Assembly: GCF_023973165.1 (NCBI RefSeq)
Contig: NZ_CP099547.1
Coordinates: 1,888,278 to 1,952,277, forward strand
Origin: Arcanobacterium pinnipediorum
GTDB lineage: Bacteria > Actinomycetota > Actinomycetes > Actinomycetales > Actinomycetaceae
Length of the DNA: 64,000 bases
Direction: 5' to 3'
In this document: positions 6,433-14,727 of the stretch, one piece after another
How positions within the stretch are numbered: position 1 is the stretch's first letter
Layout of the letters: every line of letters starts with the position of its first letter
Position numbers and translations under genes: made by a program
Notes under the pieces: generated by a model
Told to the model about the DNA's origin: nothing
The model's input: the letters and a program-made list of their open reading frames with translations, nothing else
The model's database searches: none

Positions 6433-6771
6433 GTGAATCTTTCTGGGTCGATGCTGGGGAGTGTGAGTGAAGATCTTGTTAGTGTGGGAGAGATTAATTC
6501 GCAAAAAGCGCTTATGAGTGCTGGTTTTGACTATGTGGGTAGTAAGACTGTTGGTTATGGTGTGAAGGAAATGGGAGTTGGTGCCCTTTTTGAACTTAAA
6601 GGAGTCTATGAGGTACCACAAATGGGTAGTTTTCATCCACGTACTGTCGAAGGGGTTTTCAACTACACTAATACTAATTCACGTGCTTTATGGAATAGTG
6701 CGGGGAAAAGCTTAGTCGAAGCTGGAGTTTCTGATTTTACCGATTCTTTAACTGGGATGGTTCTGCCTTAA
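6433..6771 (+). pseudogene. C-terminal toxin-tip fragment (orphan Rhs/polymorphic toxin end), tentative
   Basis: The frame is 112 residues from a weak GTG at 6433, with an in-frame stop at 6412 just upstream and no ribosome binding site. It ends at 6771, 12 bases before the ribosome-site-equipped gene of a membrane protein. A sequence that begins without a start and sits directly before an immunity-type gene is the hallmark of a displaced C-terminal toxin end. The residues are Gly/Ser-rich with alternating helices (FDYVGSKTVGYGVKEMG; SLVEAGVSDFTDSL). Similar Gly/Val-rich pretoxin stretches are seen in the Rhs gene at 11328. No catalytic motif is recognised, and toxin activity is not shown. 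Confidence 0.45.
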
Positions 6772-6783
6772 GGAGTAGATAAA

Positions 6784-7545
6784 ATGCGTTCTCGGGTGTT
6801 TAGTGCTACTAGTGGATATATTTTAGTTTTAGTTACGGTGTGGGTTGCTTTATGTTTTGTGGTTGTGACGAAAGAAAGTGATCACTCTTTACAGCTTCGA
6901 TTGATAAGCGTGGTTCTTCCGTTTATATGCTTGATTGTTTTTGGTTTGTTTTTTCAGCGTGTTAAAAGGTTTTTCTTGTGGGTTATCATCTTGCTTTTAC
7001 CTGCAGATATGTATCTGGTGTGGGTGGTTGGGGATAAAACACTTGGTTATACGTGGTTTTCTGCTGGTGTGATTGGTTTGCTTATTGGCATGTTTTTGCT
7101 TCAATATCAAAGACCTGTTCCAAAGGTAACGGTTGAAATCCAAGGAGCGGGTGGTGAAGATGTTCCTCCTCTTAAGTTACGCGAGATGAAGATTTATGCG
7201 AAAGAGGTTCATCGTAGTCGAGATCGTTTATTTCGTGCTCCTGTTACATATGAGGAGATATGTGTATATGTTGAGATTAAAGAGCGTACGATAAGGTTTA
7301 CTGCGAGTCAGTTTGAGCCTGACCGGGTTGAGCGTTTGATGAATTTTCCACAGCATTTTATTGCTGGGACTGGACCGTTTTTGAGTGGTTTTGATTTTCC
7401 AGATAGTCTCATAGCTGAGATTGCTGAGAAGAATCTAGTTCCGGCTGGATGTCTCATTGTGACAGATGGTGACAACTTAGTAGGAACAATATATCCAGAC
7501 GAGGTACCTGTTTTTCAGCAATGGGTCTTGCGAGTTTTTCACTAA
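6784..7545 (+). CDS. membrane protein, candidate immunity protein
   Basis: The protein has 253 residues. AAGGAG eight bases before the ATG supports the start. Residues 8-105 hold about four hydrophobic segments (YILVLVTVWVALCFVVV; LRLISVVLPFICLIVFGLFF; WVIILLLPADMYLVWVV; WFSAGVIGLLIGMFLL). The rest is a soluble domain with many charged residues, including EVHRSRDRLFRAPVTYEE and FLSGFDFPDSLIAEIAEKN. The four-helix membrane part followed by a PH-like cytosolic domain is common in immunity proteins of actinobacterial Rhs and polymorphic toxins. No named family is recognised. It lies 12 bases after a toxin-like fragment and 51 bases before another membrane protein, so the group reads as a small immunity operon. 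Base composition is more AT-rich than the core genes around 15-30 kb. Confidence 0.65.
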   Translation: MRSRVFSATSGYILVLVTVWVALCFVVVTKESDHSLQLRLISVVLPFICLIVFGLFFQRVKRFFLWVIILLLPADMYLVWVVGDKTLGYTWFSAGVIGLLIGMFLLQYQRPVPKVTVEIQGAGGEDVPPLKLREMKIYAKEVHRSRDRLFRAPVTYEEICVYVEIKERTIRFTASQFEPDRVERLMNFPQHFIAGTGPFLSGFDFPDSLIAEIAEKNLVPAGCLIVTDGDNLVGTIYPDEVPVFQQWVLRVFH

Positions 7546-7596
7546 TTTATCGCTATGTTTTATAAATGTAATAGTTATTTAGAGAGGTCTTAGACC

Positions 7597-8268
7597 ATGT
7601 ATCCTGCATTGATCACTCTTGGGATTGTGTTATTCGTAAATCTCATCAAAGGCCTTATCCGTGTACTAGGAAAAACAGATAAAGACCCGAATAAAGATCG
7701 AACATTTTCCCACCCAAAGATACAGATTCTCGTTGGTTTATTGACATCTGTTGTAGCAGCGTTGATATTTCTGATAGGAATAATAAATTGGTTTTCCGAC
7801 CAGCCAGTAGATCCTGCTATGATACCTATGAGTTCATTTACTCTTTTGATTGGTCTTTTTCTTCTGGCTTATGGCTTGTGGGGTCGAGCAGGAATTGACC
7901 GGGATAAGATCTGGTCGAGATTTGGAAAAATCTATTCCCGCGAGATCCGCTTTAGTGAGGTGACGCGCCTACATAAAGGCATCCTGTTATACAAGCTGTA
8001 TGCGGGTAAGAAAAAAGTGACCGTTGATTTGAATTCGTCTAAGGTGACACTGATTCATTTACGGTTGTTAGAAGAGCTCCAACACCGCAGGTTTGAGTTA
8101 CCAAATTTTACTATTGATGATCCTGGCTGGGAAGAAGCTGCACGGTATTGGCGTAAATGGTTAGCTAGAAGGCTCTACCAAGATCATCAAATGTTTTATG
8201 ACAACAACCCGCAAGCCCTCGCCTATCTGAACTCGTTAACCGAGCCACCCACCCACTACGAGAACTAA
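7597..8268 (+). CDS. membrane protein, candidate immunity protein (family with a decayed copy at 14480)
   Basis: The protein has 223 residues, with AGAGAGG before the ATG. Three hydrophobic segments lie in the first 105 residues (PALITLGIVLFVNLIKGLI; ILVGLLTSVVAALIFLIGI; SFTLLIGLFLLAYGLW). A soluble tail follows with LRLLEELQHRRFELP and ALAYLNSLTEPPTHYEN. The tail recurs in broken form at 14480-14727, so the family is duplicated on both sides of the Rhs cluster. No known domain is recognised. The layout, few membrane helices plus a PH-like region, resembles that of the 6784 gene, though the sequences differ. I infer an immunity role from context only. Confidence 0.65.
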   Translation: MYPALITLGIVLFVNLIKGLIRVLGKTDKDPNKDRTFSHPKIQILVGLLTSVVAALIFLIGIINWFSDQPVDPAMIPMSSFTLLIGLFLLAYGLWGRAGIDRDKIWSRFGKIYSREIRFSEVTRLHKGILLYKLYAGKKKVTVDLNSSKVTLIHLRLLEELQHRRFELPNFTIDDPGWEEAARYWRKWLARRLYQDHQMFYDNNPQALAYLNSLTEPPTHYEN

Positions 8269-8305
8269 CGCGTTAGCGTGTAGTACTAAAACCAGAAGGA
8301 TGCAT

Positions 8306-9514
8306 ATGTCAAACCCTGATCGTTTTGGTCGTTTCACGGTGGATAATTCACGGTTGCTGGTGTGGTGTATGTGGTGGTTGCGTGTTGAGTGTGTACGGAT
8401 GCGTGGATTACGTGAGTCTCCGGTATTAACGGCAAAGATGTTGGGTGTGTTGTATCGGCCGTTGCGGTTTGTGTGGGATCCGATTATTAAGTTTTTTACG
8501 TTTCGGTTTAAGTATTATTCTGGTGAGGTTGACCGGTTATTTACTCAAGGCATTACGGCTGTTGAGAGTGGGGATCAAACCACTGCGTTAGCGGTGGTGA
8601 TGAGTGTGGAAGAAAAGGTCGCTTCGACTAATTTTGATCCCAGCCCGTATAAGGATTATCTGCAGCGGTATCGCTATATGTTGATGGCAGGTAGTGCTCA
8701 ACGTCAACGAGAGGGGTTGATTGATTTATGGTTTGATATGACCCATGATTGGCGAGAGCGTGGGTCTAAAGGCATTTACCGGTTTGTAGATGTTGCCGAG
8801 TTTAATATTGTTCTGGGTTTCTTTTCTGCGGTAGTTATTTCTATTGGTTTATTCTTCCCTATCTGGTTGTCTACTGGCTGGTATCGGCTTGTCCCACCGG
8901 TGTATATGGGGCTGATGTGTGCCTGGTCGTATTACACAGGCCGGCATTTAAACGGCATTATTAGTATTCTTGTCCAGGTTCTTGGTGGGGCTATTGGTGG
9001 GTTACCGTTAATCTATCTTACCGAGGTCATGTCACGCGGAGTGATCTGGTCATGGAGTAGTGGCGCTATTGTTGGTACTCTTTTTGCTAGTCATTATGCG
9101 TATAAGAGGTGTCAGTATTTGGCGAATAAGTATGGTCCGTTTGGGTGTTTATGGGCACGCCACATAACGAAAAACACCTATGAGTTGTTGATGGTTGATA
9201 GTGCGGGGAAGAAAGTCTGGCATTACCAGGTCACTGGCTGGTATAAGAATGTTGATGCCGCGTTGAGTGATTGGTTATCGATTGATTTACGTGGTGATTG
9301 CCGTTCGCCTGGAAGGAAAAATAATAAATTTCCGAACTGGTATCAGTGTTATCCGGCGTTGGTTGTGCCACGTGCGAGGGGGTTGAAGATGCGTGCTCCA
9401 GTTGATTGGAAAGAAGCACGTGCTCACACGCCCGATATTGATGATGAGATGGTTGAAGAGTTCTTCACCCACCAACTACCTTCTTCCCCACTTAACCGGC
9501 TCTTCGCGTTTTAG
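8306..9514 (+). pseudogene. 415-residue immunity-like membrane protein, disrupted by ISL3 insertion
   Basis: I start at the ATG at 8306, six bases after AGAAGG, rather than the ATG at 8300. The frame matches the gene at 12579 over nearly its whole length. It holds an N-terminal Trp/Arg-rich segment, a soluble part with EVDRLFTQGITAVESGD, and a block of about five membrane helices from FNIVLGFFSAVVISIGLF to GAIVGTLFASHYAYK. The ISL3 element at 9498 replaces the last 27 residues with a short tail RLFAF; the lost 3' end is at 11130-11217. Removing the element and one copy of the 8-bp duplication restores the frame exactly. The product may still fold, since only the tail is changed. Function is unknown; immunity is inferred from position. 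Confidence 0.8.
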
Positions 9515-11129
9515 CGGGGTGTGGAGATGCAGAAGTGGTGAAGGTAGTTCATGCTTAGAGTGTGAATCAAAAACTTGAACGTACCTTCACCGCTTATGAT
9601 CCTACCGTAATTCTTGCTCGGCTTGTGAGTTTGAAAGATATTCGCGTCTTGGCGTATCACCGTCATGGCTCTCAACAGGAAATCGAAATTGAACAAGTCC
9701 TTAAGAGACCAACATGCCCACGTTGTGAAAGTCTTGCACGCGTTAAAGAAAGGCCAAGAGTACGGTATATAGATTTACCTGTCTATGGTCGGTCTATGAG
9801 CTTGTTATGGCGTAAGCACCGCTGGTATTGTCCAAACGTTGCATGTGATGTTGGTTCATGGACAAGTCAAGATAAACGTATTGCTGCTCAACGTTGCCAG
9901 ATGACTACCAGGGCAGCTAAATGGGCGACCCAGCAAGTAGGCATGGGACGAACAATTAGCGAAGTCGCAGCTGAACTTGGTTGTTCTTGGCACACAGTCA
10001 ATGATGCAGTAACTATGTATGGTCAAGTGTTACTACAAGCAGACCGTAAGCGTTTAAACAAGACTCACGCAATCGGGCTTGATGAAACAAGTTTCGTTCG
10101 CATACAAGGACACCGCACAAGTTATGTCACTACGGTATGTGACGTCGAGCATCATCAAATCATTGATATTATCCCAAGCTGTAACTACATAGACGTAGCC
10201 CGCTATTTAAAAGACCAGCCCAACGCTTGGAAAGCACGAATCCGCTATGCCACTTTAGACATGAGCCCAACATACCGTGCTGTGTATAACGTGGTATTAC
10301 CCCAGGCAACTCAAATAGCTGATCATTTCCATGTGATTACGTTAGCCAATCGTGTGTTAGATACTGTACGTAGACGCGTACAAAATCAGACCTTGGGACA
10401 CCGTGGGCATAAAAAAGATCCTTTATACAAGATTCGGCGTTTACTGACATATGGTAGTGAAAAACTACTGCCAGCAATGGTCCAGCGTCTAGAAAGCATG
10501 CTTGTGTTAGGAGATCCTCACGCTGAAGTAGCGATTGCGTATCGGATAAAAGAACGCTTACGAGAGTTTTATCAGCAAACAGATCTTGGTGTTGCGACCA
10601 CCATGCTTGCAGAATTGATACAAACATGCCTGGATGTGGCTATGCCCCCAGAAATTCAGCAGCTAGGACGCACGCTACAACGATGGCAGCTTCAAATCTT
10701 GGCGTATCATCAAACGCATCTTTCTAATTCCATCACCGAGGCGTTAAACAATCTCATCAAACGTATTAAACGTATCGGATTTGGGTTCACGAATTTCAAC
10801 AACTATCGCATTCGTGCATTACTGTATGCCGGTAAACCTAACTGGAGACTGCTGCATAATATCTTCGTGTAACCTGTTTACCAGTGAGAAGATCACAAGG
10901 CATTTTCTATCATCGAGTGTTGCTCGCACTAACACCAACGGGTTAACAAAGACAATGTATGTTGCTTACTTTTGTATAGTTATTCCGGGCCACTAAAAAT
11001 CTCATCACCACCACATTAACGCCAACGAAAACACAGCTGCTAACTTTAAAATCACTACACCAGCACCTGATACTAGGCCAGTAAACCCACCGAGTAACAA
11101 CGTTTCACCCCGCTAAAACGCGAAGAGCC
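9498..11129 (+). mobile_element. ISL3-family insertion sequence, 1632 bp
   Basis: Perfect 24-base inverted repeats beginning GGCTCTTCGCG lie at 9498 and, complementary, at 11129. They are flanked by an exact 8-bp duplication, ACTTAACC (9490-9497 and 11130-11137), the size typical of ISL3. The element contains one transposase gene. After its stop, 257 bases up to the right end hold no gene. It is inserted in an immunity-like gene. Confidence 0.95.
9562..10872 (+). CDS. ISL3-family transposase
   Basis: The protein has 436 residues and starts with GTG. The N-terminus has a zinc-ribbon pair, CPRC near residue 50 and CPNVAC near residue 90, around the conserved VKERPRVRYIDLPVYG. A helix-turn-helix follows (TISEVAAELGCSWHTVND). 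The DDE catalytic residues are seen in AIGLDETSF, TLDMSPTYRAV and SITEALNNLIKRIKRIG. It ends GFTNFNNYRIRALLYAGK, the classic ISL3 finish. All catalytic parts are intact, so the element may be active. It is clearly related to the copy at 31757 but differs at many residues, so the two belong to one family but not to one recent burst. Confidence 0.95.
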   Translation: MNQKLERTFTAYDPTVILARLVSLKDIRVLAYHRHGSQQEIEIEQVLKRPTCPRCESLARVKERPRVRYIDLPVYGRSMSLLWRKHRWYCPNVACDVGSWTSQDKRIAAQRCQMTTRAAKWATQQVGMGRTISEVAAELGCSWHTVNDAVTMYGQVLLQADRKRLNKTHAIGLDETSFVRIQGHRTSYVTTVCDVEHHQIIDIIPSCNYIDVARYLKDQPNAWKARIRYATLDMSPTYRAVYNVVLPQATQIADHFHVITLANRVLDTVRRRVQNQTLGHRGHKKDPLYKIRRLLTYGSEKLLPAMVQRLESMLVLGDPHAEVAIAYRIKERLREFYQQTDLGVATTMLAELIQTCLDVAMPPEIQQLGRTLQRWQLQILAYHQTHLSNSITEALNNLIKRIKRIGFGFTNFNNYRIRALLYAGKPNWRLLHNIFV

Positions 11130-11217
11130 ACTTAACCCACCACCACACTTGCTAGAAGATGGTCCACGCATACTCCCACGTCGTAGCATCTTCACCCATG
11201 CTGACTTCACCTGGTAA
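11130..11217 (+). pseudogene. 3' end of the immunity-like gene cut off by ISL3
   Basis: After the 8-bp duplication the frame continues PPPHLLEDGPRILPRR to FTHADFTW and a stop at 11217. This is the same C-terminal tail as in the gene at 12579. It belongs to the gene starting at 8306. The following bases (CACCACACCACCAACACCG...) match those after the other two family copies, so the homology continues a little past the stop. Confidence 0.9.
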
Positions 11218-11279
11218 CACCACACCACCAACACCGTCGTCGTGATAGGTTAGCGGCTGTTTTCTTCATTCAATGCCTT

Positions 11280-12551
11280 TGCGTATGGGACGAACGAGGC
11301 TGGCTACAGGCCATTATTGAGCGTGATGTGCATGGGCGTACTACCCGCACTGATATTCATGTCAACGCTCTAGGCTTTCTGGACCGGGTGGGTGATACGG
11401 ATATTGAATGGGATTATGGACGCCCGGTATACAATCTTGTTGGTGTAGACCATCAACCATTCTTTAGTATCACTGGTGGTATTGATCTAGGAATACCTGG
11501 ACATACTGGTAGCTGGGGTGAGTCATCAACCATACACTTAGATAACCCGTATCAGATAACTCATCATCATCTTCCCAGTCTGCCTGACGGGATAAGTGTT
11601 GGTAGCGGGAGCCTACATATTGGCGGCCTAGCATGGTTAGGGGCACGCGTGTATGACCCCACCACGCATAGTTTCCTCACCCACGACCCCTTACCCCCAC
11701 TACCAGGAGTGGTATGGGAAGCAAACCCGTTCAACTATGCCGCGAACAACCCCTTATCCCTATCCGACCCACTCGGACTCAAACCAGTCACCGATCAAGA
11801 ACTGGCCGCATACAACAACAACCGGTCAACAAGCCTATGGAACAAGATCGAGCAAAACGCTTTTAGCTGGGAAAACCTTGTTGGTCTAGCTATGATCGGC
11901 CTTAGCGGGCTAGCGTTGTTTACCGGCATTGGTCTTCCGGTTGCGGGAGCATTGTTTAGTGCCGGGGTGCAGATTGTTGCTGAGAAAACTTTTACCGGAT
12001 CAGTGGACTGGTTGGGTGTCGGTATTAGTACTTTTGCTGGTTTAGGTGCCGGAGCGATAGTCAGCCGAATTAGTCCCAGCATCACGCGATCAAAAATCTT
12101 TGGTGGGGTTGTGAAAGGTGCTCAAGAGATTTTTAATGGCTTGTCTGGTGTTGGTAAGCGTGTGGCTCGTTTTGGGGTGGATTATGCCGGTGAGATGGTT
12201 GAAGATGGTGTAGCTGGCGTGCTTGAGTATAATGCTAATAATCTTCTTGGTCGCAATAACGAGCATGGATTTTTTGGAAGTATCACCAATGAGATGTTTA
12301 ATCCGACTAACATGCTTGTTCGAAGTGTGAATTCTGGCCTCAAAGTTCGAGGAGAGGATTATTTTGGTTCCGATTATGGGAATGCGGGTGCGTTGTTTGA
12401 GCGGGCTGAACGTAAGGTGTTGCAGCCGATAAAACTGAGAATTGGAGTAACGATGCTGAATATGCATGTAGTACGTGGTTTGACTGATTATCCCTCTGTT
12501 ACTGATAGTTTGCTTCCAGAAATTGTAATTGTTGATGAAGTTGTTCGCTAG
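11280..12551 (+). pseudogene. Rhs protein C-terminal part (RHS core end plus toxin region), 5' truncated
   Basis: The recognisable frame begins near 11280 (WDERGWLQAIIERDVHGR), upstream of the GTG at 11328, and there is no start signal, so this is the 3' end of a large rhs gene. The RHS core end is plain: ARVYDPTTHSFLTHDPL then NPFNYAANNPLSLSDPLGL. After the core, residues up to about 240 (from the GTG) form a hydrophobic pretoxin region (MIGLSGLALFTGIGLPVAG; VGISTFAGLGAGAIVSRIS). The last 130 residues are the variable tip: RVARFGVDYAGEMVEDGV, ITNEMFNPTNML, then PEIVIVDEVVR. No nuclease or other catalytic motif is recognised in the tip. The gene 27 bases downstream is the natural candidate for its immunity protein. 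As an orphan end it could be exchanged by recombination onto an active rhs gene elsewhere. Confidence 0.8.
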
Positions 12552-12578
12552 TTGTGCGGTTGATAGGAGTTGAGAAGA

Positions 12579-13829
12579 ATGGGTGATGATGTGGATAATT
12601 CACGGTTGCTGGCCTGGTGTATGTGGTGGTTGCGCGTTGAGTGTGTACGGATGCGTGAGATGGATGAGACTCCTGCAATTAGTCCGGAAAAACTTGGGGT
12701 GTTGTATCGACCGTTGCGTTTCTTGTGGGATCCGATTATTAAGTTTTTAACCTTCCCTCATAAGTATGATTCTGGTGAGGTTGACCGGTTATTTGCTCAA
12801 GGTATTACGGCTGTTGAGGGTGGGGATCAAACCACTGCGTTAGCGGTGGTGATGAGTGTGGAAGAAAAGATCGCTGATACGAATTTTAATCCCAGTCCGT
12901 ATAAAGACTATCTTGATAGGTATGGTCGTCTTTTAGGTTTAGAGGATATAGGTAAGCAGCGGGTGGGGTTGGTTGATTTATGGTTTGATATGACTCATGA
13001 TTGGCGAGGGCGTAGCTCTAAAGGTATTTACCGGTTTGTAGATGTTGCCGAGTTTAATATTGTTCTGGGTTTCTTTTCTGCGGTGGTTATTTCTATTGGC
13101 TTGTTTGTTCCTATCTGGTTGTCTTCTGGATGGTATCGGCTTGTCCCACCGGTGTATATGGGGCTGATGTGTGCTTGGTCGTATTACACTGGCCGGCATT
13201 TAAATGGTTTAACTGGCACGCTTGTCCAGGTTCTTGGATGGGTTATTGGTGGGTTACCGTTAATCTACCTTACCGAGGTCATGTCACGCGGAGTGATCTG
13301 GTCATGGAGTAGCGGCGCTATTGTTGGTTTTACTTTTGCTAATCATTATGCGTATAAGATATGTCAGTATCGGGCCAATAAGTATGGTCCGTTTGGGTGT
13401 TTATGGGCACGCCACATAACGAAAAACACCTATGAATTGTTGATGGTTGATAGTGCGGGGAAGAAAGTCTGGCATTACCAGGTCACCGGCTGGTATAAAA
13501 ATGTTGAACCAACTCTTGCTGTTCCCGTAACAGCTGGTTTACGGGGCGCGTGTCGGGTGAAGGGCTGGCAGTCACATCCGTTTGAGGGCTGGTTTATGTG
13601 TTATCCGGCGTTGGTTGTGCCGCGTGCGGAAGGGTTGAAGATGCGTGCTCCAGTTGATTGGAAAGAAGCACGTGCTCACACGCCCGATATTGATGATGAG
13701 ATGGTTGAAGAGTTCTTCACCCACCAACTACCTTCTTCCCCACTTAACCCACCACCACACTTGCTAGAAGATGGTCCACGCATACTCCCACGTCGTAGCA
13801 TCTTCACCCATGCTGACTTCACCTGGTAA
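12579..13829 (+). CDS. 416-residue membrane protein, candidate Rhs immunity protein (intact family copy)
   Basis: I start at the ATG at 12579, preceded by AGGAGTTGAGAAG; a TTG at 12570 is possible. It is the only complete member of the three-copy family. Order: Trp/Arg-rich N-terminus (LLAWCMWWLRVECVRMRE), a soluble region with EVDRLFAQGITAVEGGDQ, about five membrane helices between residues 170 and 275 (AVVISIGLFVPIWL; LVPPVYMGLMCAWSYYTG; VLGWVIGGLPLIYL; SSGAIVGFTFANHYAY), then a C-terminal cytosolic domain ending SIFTHADFTW. It lies 27 bases after the orphan Rhs end, as expected for a toxin-immunity pair. Compared with the 8306 copy, a block of about 30 residues before CYPALVVPRA is quite different while both sides are nearly identical. 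The family has no name that I recognise; the immunity role is inferred. Confidence 0.75.
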   Translation: MGDDVDNSRLLAWCMWWLRVECVRMREMDETPAISPEKLGVLYRPLRFLWDPIIKFLTFPHKYDSGEVDRLFAQGITAVEGGDQTTALAVVMSVEEKIADTNFNPSPYKDYLDRYGRLLGLEDIGKQRVGLVDLWFDMTHDWRGRSSKGIYRFVDVAEFNIVLGFFSAVVISIGLFVPIWLSSGWYRLVPPVYMGLMCAWSYYTGRHLNGLTGTLVQVLGWVIGGLPLIYLTEVMSRGVIWSWSSGAIVGFTFANHYAYKICQYRANKYGPFGCLWARHITKNTYELLMVDSAGKKVWHYQVTGWYKNVEPTLAVPVTAGLRGACRVKGWQSHPFEGWFMCYPALVVPRAEGLKMRAPVDWKEARAHTPDIDDEMVEEFFTHQLPSSPLNPPPHLLEDGPRILPRRSIFTHADFTW

Positions 13830-14075
13830 CACCACCCCAAACCACACCACCGTCGTCGTCTTTTTCTTGGTTAAGCCAGACCCTTATTAATGCTGTGCTC
13901 ACGTGTTCTTGATGGGATACATTTTAGTGGTTGCGGTTTGGGTATCTAGAGCCAGCGGGGGCAAAAGTGGTGAGTATTCGACGTTGTGGCTGGAAATCCC
14001 TGTAGACATTGTGTGCCAGAGTCCCTTGCTATAAAATTTTTGTTGGAATACCGCACGTATTGAAAGGTTAGAGCA

Positions 14076-14348
14076 ATGGGGAAATGGTTTTCTCAAGCTC
14101 GGGAGATTGAGCGTTTACGTCACGAGAAACAACTCCTGCTACATGAGAATCAGCGTCTATTGGCGCTCGTAGCTCAACTCAAAGAACACGTCGGTGAAGA
14201 AGCAGCCGATGTTGATACTTTCGCTGTTTCTGCTGAAGAACGCTTAATGGCTGCTTCGGGACGCAAGATTGCGGCAATAAAGGCATATCGTGAACGCACT
14301 GGAGCTGATCTTGTTACGGCGAAAAACGCCATCGACTCCGTATCCTAA
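14076..14348 (+). CDS. small coiled-coil protein with L7/L12-like C-terminal motif
   Basis: The protein has 90 residues. The ATG at 14076 follows GAAAGGTTAGAGCA. Residues 6-42 form a coiled coil (EIERLRHEKQLLLHENQRL). A short linker leads to a C-terminal motif GRKIAAIKAYRERTGADL then VTAKNAIDSV. This closely follows the KIxVIKxVRExTGLGLxEAK pattern of the ribosomal protein L7/L12 C-terminal domain. That motif occurs in various actinobacterial small proteins of unknown role and in some ATP-dependent factors. The gene stands alone in the accessory region between the immunity-like gene and a decayed fragment. I do not recognise its function. Confidence 0.6.
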   Translation: MGKWFSQAREIERLRHEKQLLLHENQRLLALVAQLKEHVGEEAADVDTFAVSAEERLMAASGRKIAAIKAYRERTGADLVTAKNAIDSVS

Positions 14349-14479
14349 CTATTGGCTTTCCTTAGTGGCTACATACAGAAGTAATCGTTGAATTTTTATA
14401 CCGGTACAGGCTTTCAAGACACTTTCATCGACTTTAGGCATTACCGTATTGTTTTCTGGCATCACCTTGGCAGATAACG

Positions 14480-14727
14480 TCTCTGTTTATCAGCTTGGTT
14501 CACACCGACGTGGTGTATTTACGTTTGTTAGAAGAACTCCAACACCGCAAGTTTGAACTACTCAGCTGTGCTATTGATGATCCAGAGTGGGAAGAAACGG
14601 CTAAGGTATGGCGTAATGTTTCGCCGAAGATATCTATAACGAGCATAAAGAGTTTTACGCTAACAATCCGCAAGCCCTCGCCTACCTGAACTCGTTGACC
14701 GAGCCTCCCGCCCGCTACGAGAACTAG
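14480..14727 (+). pseudogene. decayed copy of the 7597 membrane protein (C-terminal part)
   Basis: Pieces in different frames match the C-terminal half of the gene at 7597: YLRLLEELQHRKFEL, IDDPEWEETAKVWRN, then, after at least one frameshift near 14610-14640, FYANNPQALAYLNSLTEP and RYEN with a TAG at 14725-14727. The membrane part is missing. Its end overlaps the stop of the convergent rlmC gene by three bases, so it marks the very edge of the accessory region. Confidence 0.8.
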
